A DNA stretch of 64,000 nt from Streptomyces sp. WMMC940 (GTDB taxonomy: Bacteria > Actinomycetota > Actinomycetes > Streptomycetales > Streptomycetaceae). The stretch is taken from the NCBI RefSeq assembly GCF_027460265.1, contig NZ_JAPZBC010000001.1, positions 5,250,001 through 5,314,000 of the forward strand, given 5' to 3'. Below are positions 33,189-41,789 of this stretch, piece by piece. Numbering within the stretch: the stretch's first letter is position 1; every line of letters begins with the position of its first letter. A program made the position numbers and the translations under genes. The notes beneath the pieces were generated by a model that ran no database searches, was not told the origin of the DNA, and saw nothing but the letters and a program-made list of their open reading frames with translations.

Positions 33189-34081
33189 TGCGTGATCTGG
33201 GTGCGGGCTTCGGCTACTTGGTGAAGGGGCAGGGGTGGGTCGGCCGCCACGGCCGGTGGTTCGGCATCGGGCTGCTGCCCGGGCTGATCACCCTCGTGCT
33301 GTACGCCGGAGCCCTCGTCGGGCTCGCCTACGGCGCCGACGACCTCGTGAGCTGGGCCACCCCGTTCGCGGCGGACTGGTCGTCGCCGTGGCAGGGGCTG
33401 TTCCGCGGCTTCCTCACGGCCCTGCTGTGGGTCTTCGGTCTCTTCCTCGCCGTGATCACGTTCACCGCCGTGACGCTGCTGGTGGGCCAGCCGTTCTACG
33501 AGTCGCTCTCCGAGGCCGTCGACCGCGCCGAGGGCGGTGAGGTCCCGCGGTCCGGGCTGCCGCTCTGGCGCGAGTTGTGGATCTCCGCGCGGGACAGCCT
33601 GCGGATCGTGATCCGTGTCGCCCTCTACGGCGTGCTGCTCTTCGCGCTCGGCTTCGTCCCCGTCGTCGGCCAGACCGTCGTCCCCGTGCTCGGCTTCTGC
33701 GTCACCGGCTTCTTCCTCGCCGAGGAGCTCACCGCCGTGGCCCTGCAGCGGCGACGCGTCGAGCTCAAGGAGCGTCTCGCGCTGCTGCGCGGCCGGCGCT
33801 TGCTCACCCTCGGGTTCGGCGTTCCGCTGGCGCTGGCCTTCCTCGTCCCGTTCGTCGCGGTGCTGCTGATGCCGGGCGCGGTCGCGGGCGCCACCCTGCT
33901 GGTGCGCGAGCTGACGGAGGACGGGGAAGAGGAGGAGCCCGAGCCCCGGGCGCCGGGCCAGCACCCGTACGCGGCCCCGGACCCCCACGCGCACCCCGGG
34001 ACCGGGCAGGACCCGTACCCGAGCCGCCACGTCCCGCCCACCGCCCCGTACGGCACCGGCAAGGACGAGGCCCGCTCCTAG
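33188..34081 (+). CDS. EI24-domain membrane protein
   Basis: 297 residues; ATG 33188. Starts MRDLGAGFGYLVKGQGWVGR and has several membrane helices (about 25-45, 75-100, 140-165, 168-185, 205-235). The motif TLLVGQPFYESLSEAVDR after the second helix is characteristic of the EI24/CysZ-like family. The C-terminal 60 residues are acidic then His/Pro/Tyr-rich and cytoplasmic. Bacterial members are poorly defined; CysZ imports sulfate, while actinobacterial members have no proven role. It appears monocistronic, with a weak hairpin (34134-34154) after it. Confidence 0.85.
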   Translation: MRDLGAGFGYLVKGQGWVGRHGRWFGIGLLPGLITLVLYAGALVGLAYGADDLVSWATPFAADWSSPWQGLFRGFLTALLWVFGLFLAVITFTAVTLLVGQPFYESLSEAVDRAEGGEVPRSGLPLWRELWISARDSLRIVIRVALYGVLLFALGFVPVVGQTVVPVLGFCVTGFFLAEELTAVALQRRRVELKERLALLRGRRLLTLGFGVPLALAFLVPFVAVLLMPGAVAGATLLVRELTEDGEEEEPEPRAPGQHPYAAPDPHAHPGTGQDPYPSRHVPPTAPYGTGKDEARS

Positions 34082-34133
34082 CCGGCCGCCGGCCGGCACG
34101 CGGACTCCGAGCGCGCTCCGGACGCGTCTCGCA

Positions 34134-34154
34134 CCGAGGGTGCCGCGCCCTCGG
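34134..34154. terminator. Short hairpin between convergent genes
   Basis: CCGAGGG (34134-34140) pairs with CCCTCGG (34148-34154) around seven bases, in the 122-base gap between two facing stops. Confidence 0.4.
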
Positions 34155-34203
34155 GTCCGCGCCGGACGTGCCGGAGCTCAGGGCGAATCATCTCCGGTGC
34201 GGC

Positions 34204-35481
34204 TCAGCGCCGCGCCGCCGCCACCGCCACGATGGCCCGGACCTGGTCGATGATGTCCAGCCGGTTCCGTACGAACCCGGGGTCGGTCACCGCGCCCGTC
34301 GCCGGGTCCGTGTTGCCGGCCCCGAACTCGAGCACCGGAGTGTGCACATGACCGCCGGGCAGTGTGTCGTGCAGGCCGAGACGGTCGCGCAGCAGCGTGG
34401 CCCGGTAGGCGATCTCGTTGGACAGGTAGTTCCCGCCGCCTCCCGCGCGGGCCGTGGAACCGGGGGTGGGGCCTTCGGGGCGGACCACCGGACCGGTGCC
34501 TCCCGCGGGTATCTCGGTGACGGACGTGTTGTCGTACACCGGGAAGCGGCCGGTCTCCGCGGCGACGACGGCCGCGTACGGCAGGGTCGTCGAGGTCCAC
34601 TGCGGCTGTGCGCCGGACCCGGGCACCGGCACGGTCCCGGTGCGCGAGACGTTCTCGTTGTCCGGGAAACCGCCGCGCCAGGCACCGTTGGTCCGCTCGA
34701 TGTCGAAACGCCCGGCCCGCCCCTGGCTCACGGTCGCGAACAGATCCGCCTCGGGCAGCCGGTGGCGCAGGGTCCGCTCGACGGTGCCGGCCGCGAAGTC
34801 CGTCCAGCGCACCGGGAAGACCGCGGTCTCCACCCGGGCCAGACCGCCGTCGGCGGTACGCAGCCAGGTGCCGTCGAGGGCGAGCGCCGCCGCCCCGCTC
34901 GGGTTGCTGATCCTGATGTCGCGGTCCAGCGTGAACGGGTCGAAGCCGGTGAGCACGATGCGTTTGAAGCCCTTGCCGCCGAGGGCTTTCCCCGCTCCCG
35001 GGAAGTCCATGGTGTCCTGGCCCCGGGAGGTCCGTTCCAGCCGGCCGAGCAGCCGGTCGCGCGCCTCGGCGGACAGGGCGAAGTCCGGCTCCCAGAGGCG
35101 TAGTTCACGGATCATGCCGAGCCGGGCCCAGTACAGCGGACGGTCGTCGTCGCGGCTGAGGTCCCCGCCCGCGGGGCCCCTGCCCCGCGCCCGGTCGACG
35201 GCCCGCCGCCACAGTGCCGACCCCTGGCGGTCGACGGCCCGGCGGGCCTCGGCGTACGAGTCCGCCGCCCGCAACGCCCCGGCGAACCCGCCCGCCACGG
35301 AGTCGAATCCGCTGCGCCGCAGGATCTCCTGCGGCGCGGCCCGGTCCAGCCGCTGCTCCTCCACGGTCGCCGCGGCCGGCGCCCCCGCCCGCGCCACCGG
35401 TCCGTCCGCGCTCGCCGGCGCCGTACCGGCCATCGTGCCCACCACCGCCGTCACGACCAGCAACCCGAGTGTCCGCCGCAC
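34204..35481 (-). CDS. Secreted pyroglutamyl-peptidase (C15)-like protein with Ser at the nucleophile position
   Basis: 425 residues from GTG 35481, preceded by GGAGGGA; this start gives a clean signal peptide (MRRTLGLLVVTAVVGTMAG to APASA). The ATG at 35520 would bury it. After a 145-residue helical N-region, the C15 fold begins with VLTGFDPF (177-183) and NPSGAAAL. It continues VSQGRAGRFDIERTN (Glu262) and GFPDNE, then NYLSNEIAYRATLL (351-364), GGHVHTPVLEF (His378 or His380). In family members the segment reads YxCN; here it is YLSN (Ser354). Hence it may be a non-catalytic or serine-using homologue. Intracellular C15 enzymes are about 210 residues. Confidence 0.8.
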   Translation of the reverse strand: MRRTLGLLVVTAVVGTMAGTAPASADGPVARAGAPAAATVEEQRLDRAAPQEILRRSGFDSVAGGFAGALRAADSYAEARRAVDRQGSALWRRAVDRARGRGPAGGDLSRDDDRPLYWARLGMIRELRLWEPDFALSAEARDRLLGRLERTSRGQDTMDFPGAGKALGGKGFKRIVLTGFDPFTLDRDIRISNPSGAAALALDGTWLRTADGGLARVETAVFPVRWTDFAAGTVERTLRHRLPEADLFATVSQGRAGRFDIERTNGAWRGGFPDNENVSRTGTVPVPGSGAQPQWTSTTLPYAAVVAAETGRFPVYDNTSVTEIPAGGTGPVVRPEGPTPGSTARAGGGGNYLSNEIAYRATLLRDRLGLHDTLPGGHVHTPVLEFGAGNTDPATGAVTDPGFVRNRLDIIDQVRAIVAVAAARR

Positions 35482-35838
35482 GCCGCATCCCTCCGCCGAA
35501 ACCGTCCTGCCCGAAGTCATCAGTATGGAAAAGGAGTTGGGGGCGTGACCAGAGGGGAAGCCGGTGCTGTCCGGCAGGGGCGGCGGCCCGGTCGGAGCGG
35601 AACGCGCACGGCGCATCCCCAACGCGACACACATCACGTGGGTCCCGATCGGTTCGGCGCGCCTGCACGACTCATGACGGAGAATCAGCATCCTGGAGAC
35701 TCGTCCCCGGTTCCCACGCGGTCCGGTGCACCCGCCGGCCGAAGGGGCGCACCGCGATCCGTGACCATCCGGGCCCCGATCACCCCGGGGCGGTCCCTGA
35801 CAGCCGCCCCGGGGCCGCCGCGGCGCGGGCGCGCGTGA
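35482..35838 (-). other. Intergenic region upstream of the C15-like gene
   Basis: 357 bases, no supported gene on either strand. A lower-G+C segment at about 35515-35545 before the GTG start is the likeliest promoter site. Confidence 0.4.
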
Positions 35839-36762
35839 TCAGTTCGACTCGGCCGGGGGCCGCGGCGCGGTGATGTTCCGGTAGGCGATCTCCGCCAGCC
35901 GGCTCTGGCCGTTCCGGCTCGGGTGGAACCAGTCCCAGGGGCTCAACTGCTCGCCGGTGAACCGGTAGTCGAAGACGGCGTCGCCGTCGTACCGGCAGCG
36001 CGGATCCTTCGCGCACACGTCCCGCAGCGCCCGGTTGTAGGCGACGACGCGCTCGTGCACGAGGTCCCGGCGCTCCTGGGCGGCCCGGCCCAGGTCGTCC
36101 GCGTCCCCGAGCATCGAGGCGCAGATGCCCAGTTTCCAGATCTGCTTGCCGAGCGGGTTGCCGCGCCCGGTCGACCACAGCCGCTTCAGGTCCGGCACGC
36201 TCGACACGTACACGTGCGCCTTGGGCGCGCTGCGCCGCAGCGAGCGCAGCGCGGCCCTGAACGACTCGGTGAACTCCCCGACCGGCGTCATCTGCGCCGG
36301 TGTGTCACGGCACGCGTCGTTGGCTCCCACCATCACCGTCACCAACTCCGGCCTGCGGACGGCCGCCTCCGTCATCTGCGCGGGCAGATCGGCCATCCGC
36401 GCCCCGGACCGCGCGTGGTTCCAGGCCCGCCGCTTCACGGCCGTCGTTCCCAGCAGCCGCTGCGCGAGGCTGCGCACGGTGGTGTCGGTGCCGGTCGCCC
36501 AGGACGCCTCGGGACAGTCGGCGAACAGCGAGCAGGCGTCGAAGCCGCGGGTGATGGAGTCGCCGACCGCGGCCAGCGAGCCGGGGGCGCGGTCCCAGAC
36601 GCGTGTCGGGGAGGGCTTCGGGCGCTTCACCGGCTCGCGCTGCGTTCCGGGGGGCGCGTCACATCCGACCGGCCCGGCCGTGATCACCACGGTCGCCGCG
36701 ACGGCACAGGCCAGGGCGGTACGCCACCGACGCGGCCGCCGGCTGCGCCGGATTTCACACAT
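35839..36762 (-). CDS. Exported SGNH/GDSL-family hydrolase
   Basis: 307 residues; ATG 36762 follows GGGGGAGGGC. The N-terminus is Arg-rich (RRSRRPRRW) then hydrophobic (ALACAVAATVVITAG), ending near VGC34, so it is a signal peptide, possibly with a lipid-modified cysteine. SGNH blocks: AAVGDSITRGFDACS (Ser nucleophile), VMVGANDACRDTP (Asn block) and PWDWFHPSRNGQ (Asp-x-x-His). Six or more cysteines in the mature part suggest disulfides, as in Streptomyces secreted esterases and phospholipases A1. The substrate cannot be deduced. Confidence 0.88.
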   Translation of the reverse strand: MCEIRRSRRPRRWRTALACAVAATVVITAGPVGCDAPPGTQREPVKRPKPSPTRVWDRAPGSLAAVGDSITRGFDACSLFADCPEASWATGTDTTVRSLAQRLLGTTAVKRRAWNHARSGARMADLPAQMTEAAVRRPELVTVMVGANDACRDTPAQMTPVGEFTESFRAALRSLRRSAPKAHVYVSSVPDLKRLWSTGRGNPLGKQIWKLGICASMLGDADDLGRAAQERRDLVHERVVAYNRALRDVCAKDPRCRYDGDAVFDYRFTGEQLSPWDWFHPSRNGQSRLAEIAYRNITAPRPPAESN

Positions 36763-37016
36763 CTGCCCTCCCCCGAGGCGTCCTGGCGGGTGAATGCTTG
36801 GTGCGTACGGGGCCCGGGAGGGGTGGTACGACACACCTGGGCCCCCGTCGCACGGTAGCTTTGCCCACGTCGAACCAGAGGCACTTGGCTCGCCGGCTCC
36901 AGTAAATTACATCACGTCATATGCTGCCCGATTTCCGGTGTTTGCGGGGATTCGCACTTGATGTTGTTTACTGAGGCCGCTGGGAAGGTGATCCTCGTCC
37001 CACACTGGAGGTCCCG
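36763..37016 (+). promoter_or_regulatory. Divergent promoter region with an A+T-rich patch
   Basis: 36899-36970 is distinctly A+T-rich for this genome (AGTAAATTACATCACGTCAT, later TTGATGTTGTTTACT). It lies 50-120 bases before the GTG at 37017 and is the likely promoter of the DUF3145 gene; TTGATG at 36959 could be a -35. Confidence 0.45.
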
Positions 37017-37511
37017 GTGACGACACGCGGCGTTCTCTATGTTCACTCCGCGCCACGCGCCCTGTGCCCGCACGTCGAATGGGCGGTCGCGGGCGTGCTC
37101 GGCGTACGGGTCCAGCTCGACTGGATCCGCCAGCCCGCGTCCCCCGGCACCTGGAGAGCCGAGTTCTCCTGGCAGGGCGAGAGCGGCACGGCTTCCAAGC
37201 TGGCGTCCGCGCTGCGCGGCTGGCAACTGCTCCGCTTCGAGGTGACCTCGGAGCCCAGCGCCACCGCGGAGGGCGAGCGCTACAGCGCCACTCCCGACCT
37301 CGGCATCTTCCACGCCGTCACCGGCATCCACGGCGACATCCTCATCCCCGAGGACCGCCTCCGGGCGGCCCTCGCGCGCTCCGCCCAGGGCGAGACGGAG
37401 CTCGAGGCGGAGATCTCCAAGCTGCTCGGCAAGCCCTGGGACGACGAGCTCGAGCCGTTCCGGTACGCGGGTGAGGGCGCCCCGGTCCGCTGGCTCCACC
37501 AGGTGGTCTGA
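37017..37511 (+). CDS. DUF3145-family conserved actinobacterial protein
   Basis: 164 residues; GTG 37017 after GGAGGTCCC. RGVLYVHSAPRALCPHVEWA and the segment GTASKLASALRGWQLLRFEV, then DLGIFHAVTGIHGDILIPED, correspond to DUF3145, a family conserved across actinomycetes. It is a soluble alpha/beta protein without known catalytic motifs. Its position facing the fatty-acid operon is also conserved in Streptomyces as I recall, but it is transcribed in the opposite direction and need not share its function. Confidence 0.85.
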   Translation: MTTRGVLYVHSAPRALCPHVEWAVAGVLGVRVQLDWIRQPASPGTWRAEFSWQGESGTASKLASALRGWQLLRFEVTSEPSATAEGERYSATPDLGIFHAVTGIHGDILIPEDRLRAALARSAQGETELEAEISKLLGKPWDDELEPFRYAGEGAPVRWLHQVV

Positions 37512-38012
37512 CCCCCGTCCGCCCGTCCGACCCGTCGCCACCGGCCGGTCCGACCACCGAATCCGTCCGGGCGGCCGACGCGCCGCCCGGTTCCGCGTCT
37601 CCGCCCACGCGCGTCGCCGCGCGGCTGCCGCGCTTCGGCTCCGCGTTCCGCCGGCGCGCCGCCCCTCGCCTGCCGGCATCCCACCGGCTGCCGCCCTCCA
37701 TCGGCCGTCGCCCTCTCCGCGAGCCGACGCCGACTCCGCGGCGCTCTCTCCCGAACCGTGCGCCCGTCCGGACACGCCCGCACCCCGGCGTCGTGGAGGG
37801 GCGGGTACCGGACCGACGGGCGCGGCCGACGGCCCGGCCCTCCCGGTCCCGTGCCGGACCGGCTGACTGCCGAACCAGCCGGCCGCCGAGCCGCCGTGGC
37901 CGTCGGGGTCACCGAGCCGCTGAACCATCCGACCTCGGGCCGCCAAGCGGCCGAACCGGCCGGCCGCCGGTGCCGCCCGGCCGCCGGTGAACCGTCCCAC
38001 ACCACGAGCGGA
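37512..38012. other. Gene-free stretch between DUF3145 and fabF
   Basis: About 500 bases of extreme G+C with no supported gene. It contains imperfect repeats of the type CCGAACCGGCCGGCCGCCG (around 37870 and 37950). Confidence 0.45.
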
Positions 38013-38039
38013 CCCCGCCTCCCACGATGGGAGGCGGGG
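38013..38039. terminator. Hairpin terminator of the fab operon
   Basis: Perfect 12-bp stem (38013-38024 with 38028-38039) and 3-base loop, 33 bases beyond the fabF stop on the minus strand. It could also serve the convergent gene. Confidence 0.75.
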
Positions 38040-38071
38040 CCCGGTGCTCGTCGTCGTGCGACGGACGTGCG

Positions 38072-39334
38072 TCAGACGGTGCGGAAGGCCAGCACCACGT
38101 TGTGGCCGCCGAAGCCGAACGAGTTGTTGACCGCGGCGATCGTGCCCTCGGGCAGCGCACGCGGCTCACCGCGGACGACGTCCGCCTCGATCTCGTCGTC
38201 CATGTCGTCGACGTTCACGGTCGGCGGGGCCTGCCGGTGGTGCAGTGCCAGAACCGTCGCGACGGTCTCGATACCGCCGGCGCCACCCAGCAGATGACCC
38301 GTCATCGACTTCGTCGCCGAGATCGCGACATGGTCGAGGTCGTCGCCCAGCACCTTGCGCAGCGCCTTGATCTCGGCGATGTCGCCCTGGGGCGTGGAGG
38401 TCGCATGGGCGTTGAGGTGGACCACCTCGGACGGCTTCAGGCCCGTGTTGTCCAGCAGGTTCTGCACCGCGGCGGCGACACCGCGGCCGGTCGGCTCGGG
38501 CTGCGCGATGTGGTGGCTGTCCGCGGACAGGCCCTGGCCCAGGGCCTCGCAGTAGACGCGTGCGCCGCGCGCGGCCGCGTGCTCCGCGGACTCCAGGACG
38601 ACGACACCCGCGCCCTCGCCCAGCACGAAGCCGTCACGGGCCTTGTCGTACGGCCGCGAGGCCCGCTCGGGCTCGTCGTTGTTCTTGGACATCGCCATCA
38701 TGTTGGCGAACGCGGCGATCGGCAGCGGGTGGATCGCGGCCTCGGTGCCGCCCGCGACCACGACGTCGGCGCGGCCGTTGCGGATCATCTCGATGGCGTA
38801 GCCGATCGCCTCGGCGCCCGACGCACAGGCGGAGACGGGGGTGTGCACGCCGGCCTGGGCGTTCACCTCCAGACCGACATTGGCGGAGGGGCCGTTGGGC
38901 ATCAGCATCGGCACGGTGTGCGGGGAGACCCGGCGTACGCCCTTCTCCTTCAGCACGTCGTACTGGTCGAGCAGGGTGGTGACGCCGCCGATGCCGGAGG
39001 CGATGACCGCGCCGAGGCGGTCGGGGAGGATGTTCTCGTCCTCGCCGGCCGGGGCGGTGAAGCCCGCGTCGGCCCACGCCTCACGGGCGGCGATCAGCGC
39101 GAACTGGGCCGAGCGGTCCAGTTTGCGTGCCTGCGGCCGGGGCAGGACGTCGCCCGGGTCGACCGCCGCCGGGGCGGCGATGCGGACGGGCAGCTCCTCG
39201 AAGCGCTCGCCTTCGAGGGGCTTGACGCCGGAACGTCCCGCGATCAGACCTTCCCAGGTCGATGCGGAGTCGCCACCCAGCGGTGTGGTTGCGCCGATAC
39301 CGGTGACGACCACGGTGCGATTGGTCGAGCTCAC
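38072..39334 (-). CDS. fabF: 3-oxoacyl-ACP synthase II (FabF)
   Basis: 420 residues; GTG 39334 follows GGAGAAAGAAT. The Cys-His-His triad is in VSACASGAEA (Cys), LNAHATSTPQGD (His) and NSFGFGGHN (His). GLEVNAQAGVHTPVSACASG and KSMTGHLLGGAGG are standard KAS II blocks. It condenses malonyl-ACP with acyl-ACP in chain elongation. It is the last gene of fabD-fabH-acpP-fabF, the single primary fatty-acid set of Streptomyces, and lies 79 bases after acpP. Confidence 0.97.
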   Translation of the reverse strand: MSSTNRTVVVTGIGATTPLGGDSASTWEGLIAGRSGVKPLEGERFEELPVRIAAPAAVDPGDVLPRPQARKLDRSAQFALIAAREAWADAGFTAPAGEDENILPDRLGAVIASGIGGVTTLLDQYDVLKEKGVRRVSPHTVPMLMPNGPSANVGLEVNAQAGVHTPVSACASGAEAIGYAIEMIRNGRADVVVAGGTEAAIHPLPIAAFANMMAMSKNNDEPERASRPYDKARDGFVLGEGAGVVVLESAEHAAARGARVYCEALGQGLSADSHHIAQPEPTGRGVAAAVQNLLDNTGLKPSEVVHLNAHATSTPQGDIAEIKALRKVLGDDLDHVAISATKSMTGHLLGGAGGIETVATVLALHHRQAPPTVNVDDMDDEIEADVVRGEPRALPEGTIAAVNNSFGFGGHNVVLAFRTV

Positions 39335-39413
39335 AGGAATTCTTTCTCCACGGTCTATGAGGGTTCGTGAATCAGCGGCGCCACCGCTGGGTGGCGTACC
39401 TGATCGGCCTGGA

Positions 39414-39662
39414 TCAGGCCTGGTGCTTCAGGATGTACTCGGCTGCGTCGCCGACGGTCTTGAGGTTCTTGACGTCCTCGTCCGGGATCTTGACGTCGAA
39501 GCGCTCCTCGGCGGCGACGACGACCTCGACCATGGACAGCGAGTCGACGTCCAGGTCGTCGGTGAAGGACTTGTCCAGCTGGACGTCCTCCGCCGGGATA
39601 CCGGCGATCTCGTTGACGATCTCGGCGAGACCTTCGACGATCTCTTCCTGAGTGGCGGCCAT
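39414..39662 (-). CDS. acpP: Acyl carrier protein (fatty acid)
   Basis: 82 residues, the usual ACP length; ATG 39662 follows GGAGC. The 4'-phosphopantetheine Ser is in DDLDVDSLSMVEVVVAAEE; the whole protein is acidic and four-helical. It carries acyl chains between FabD, FabH and FabF. Its place between fabH and fabF is the invariant actinomycete order. Confidence 0.97.
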   Translation of the reverse strand: MAATQEEIVEGLAEIVNEIAGIPAEDVQLDKSFTDDLDVDSLSMVEVVVAAEERFDVKIPDEDVKNLKTVGDAAEYILKHQA

Positions 39663-39742
39663 GTGGCGCTCCTTCGGTGTGTAGCTGAGGGTTGAACTGG
39701 CTTGCCCGGAGGACCGGAGATCCGGAAGATCCGGATGCTTGC

Positions 39743-40744
39743 CTAGGGGAGGGTAACGACCGTCGCGGCGTAGACGAGACCCGCCCCGAAGCCGATGACG
39801 AGCGCGGTGTCGCCGCTCTTCGCCTGCCCGGTCGCCAGAAGCCGCTCCATCGCGAGCGGAATCGAGGCGGCCGAGGTGTTGCCGGTGGTCTCCACGTCCC
39901 GGGCGACCGTGACGTGCTCCGGCAGTTTCAGAGTCTTCACCATCGAGTCGATGATCCGCATGTTCGCCTGGTGCGGGATGAAGACGTCGAGTTCGTCCGC
40001 GGTGATCCCGGCCGCGTCCAGCGCCTGCTGCGCGACCTTCGCCATCTCGAACACGGCCCAGCGGAACACCGCCTGGCCCTCCTGTGTGATGGCGGGGAAC
40101 CGCTCGACCACGCCGTCGCGGTAGTCCGTCCACGGCACGGTCTGCTTGATGGTCTCCGACTTGTCGCCCTCGGAACCCCACACGGTGGGGCCGATCCGGG
40201 GCTCCTTCGCGGGACCGACGACGACGGCGCCCGCACCGTCACCGAAGAGGAACGCCGTGGCGCGGTCCTCCAGGTCGGTCAGGTCGCTGAGCCGCTCGAC
40301 GCCGATGACCAGCACGTACTCCGCGGAACCCTCGACGACCATGCCCTTGGCGAGGGTCAGGCCGTAGCCGAAGCCCGCGCAGCCCGCGGAGATGTCGAAC
40401 GCTGCGGGCCTGACCGCGCCGATCCTGTCCGCGATCTCGGTGGCGACGGCCGGGGTCTGCTTGAAGTGCGACACGGTCGAGACGATCACGCCGCCGATCT
40501 GCTCCGGGGCGAGCCCGGCGTCGGCGATGGCCTTGCCGGCCGCCTCGACCGACATCGCCGTCACGGTCTCCTCGTCGTTCGCCCAGTGACGGGTGGAGAT
40601 GCCCGAGCGGGAGCGGATCCACTCGTCGGAGGAGTCGATCGTCTCGAGGATCACCTCGTTGGGCACCACCCGGGTCGGGCGGTAGCCGCCGACACCCATG
40701 ATGCGTGCGTACGGGGCGCCCTTGCTGGGCTTGATCTTCGACAT
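39743..40744 (-). CDS. fabH: 3-oxoacyl-ACP synthase III (FabH)
   Basis: 333 residues; ATG 40744 follows AAGGAGCC. The catalytic triad is in DISAGCAGFGYGL (Cys), FIPHQANMRIIDSM (His) and ETTGNTSAASIPLA (Asn). It starts each fatty acid by joining an acyl-CoA primer (branched in Streptomyces) to malonyl-ACP, so it sets the iso/anteiso profile. An 17-base gap to fabD indicates co-transcription. Confidence 0.97.
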   Translation of the reverse strand: MSKIKPSKGAPYARIMGVGGYRPTRVVPNEVILETIDSSDEWIRSRSGISTRHWANDEETVTAMSVEAAGKAIADAGLAPEQIGGVIVSTVSHFKQTPAVATEIADRIGAVRPAAFDISAGCAGFGYGLTLAKGMVVEGSAEYVLVIGVERLSDLTDLEDRATAFLFGDGAGAVVVGPAKEPRIGPTVWGSEGDKSETIKQTVPWTDYRDGVVERFPAITQEGQAVFRWAVFEMAKVAQQALDAAGITADELDVFIPHQANMRIIDSMVKTLKLPEHVTVARDVETTGNTSAASIPLAMERLLATGQAKSGDTALVIGFGAGLVYAATVVTLP

Positions 40745-40761
40745 GCTGTCTCGGCTCCTTG

Positions 40762-41706
40762 TCAGGCGCCCGCCGCGTCCGCGGCGGGTGAACCGGTCTC
40801 GGCGAGCAGCGTGCGGGCCGCGTCGAGGTCGTCGGGGGTCTTCAGCGCGAGCGTCGTGACGCCCGGCAGAGCGCGCTTGGCGAGACCGGTGAGGGTACCG
40901 CCCGGGCACACCTCGACGAGGGCGGTCACCCCGAGCTCCTTGAAGGTCTCCATGCACAGGTCCCAGCGGACCGGGTTGGCGACCTGGCCGACCAGCCGGG
41001 CCACGACCTCGTCGCCGTCGGCGACGGCGCGCCCGTCCTTGTTGGACACGTACGGCACCTTCGGGTCGGCCGGTGCGAGGGCCTTCGCGGCCTCCTCCAG
41101 CTTCGCGACCGCGGGGGCCATGTGGTGCGTGTGGAACGCCCCGGCGACCTTGAGCGCGACGACCTTCCTGACACCCTCGGGCTTGTCCGCCTCCAGCGCG
41201 GCGAGCTGCTCCTTGGTGCCCGCGGCGACGATCTGCCCGGCGCCGTTGACGTTCGCGGCGGTCAGCCCCAGCTTCTCCAGGTGCGCGACGCTCACCTCGG
41301 GGTCGCCCCCGAGCAGGGCCGACATCCCCGTCTCCGTGACGGCGGCGGCCTCGGCCATCGCCAGGCCGCGGGTCCGTACGAGGCGGAGCGCGGCGGTGTC
41401 GTCGAGGACGCCCGCGAAGACGGCGGCCGTGATCTCGCCGACGCTGTGACCTGCGACGGCGCCCGGCGCGACCTCTCCGAGCGCGGAGGCCGACAGCAGA
41501 CCGGACGCGACGAGCAGCGGCTGGGCCACGGCCGTGTCGCGGATCTCGTCCGCGTCGGCCTTCGTGCCGTAGTGGGCGAGATCGAGCCCGATGGCGTCGG
41601 ACCAGGCCGCGATGCGGTCGGAGGCGCCGGGGAGTTCGAGCCAGGGAGTCAGGAAGCCGGGCGTCTGAGCGCCTTGGCCGGGAGCGACGAGTACGAGCAC
41701 CCTCAC
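40762..41706 (-). CDS. fabD: Malonyl-CoA:ACP transacylase (FabD)
   Basis: 314 residues from GTG 41706; longer in-frame sequence upstream has no family similarity. LVAPGQGAQTPGFL is the opening oxyanion motif, AGHSVGEITAAVFAG holds catalytic Ser, and VAGAFHTHHMAPA the His. It loads malonyl groups onto AcpP. In Streptomyces FabD is also thought to supply polyketide synthases that lack their own transferase. First enzyme gene of the operon, 83 bases after fasR. Confidence 0.96.
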   Translation of the reverse strand: MRVLVLVAPGQGAQTPGFLTPWLELPGASDRIAAWSDAIGLDLAHYGTKADADEIRDTAVAQPLLVASGLLSASALGEVAPGAVAGHSVGEITAAVFAGVLDDTAALRLVRTRGLAMAEAAAVTETGMSALLGGDPEVSVAHLEKLGLTAANVNGAGQIVAAGTKEQLAALEADKPEGVRKVVALKVAGAFHTHHMAPAVAKLEEAAKALAPADPKVPYVSNKDGRAVADGDEVVARLVGQVANPVRWDLCMETFKELGVTALVEVCPGGTLTGLAKRALPGVTTLALKTPDDLDAARTLLAETGSPAADAAGA

Positions 41707-41789
41707 ACTCTCTCTTGTGGATGGTCCCGGCCGCCCGTGGGGACAGGGACCAAGAACCGTCAGGGGAATTGTTGGTGTCCGACAAAATC

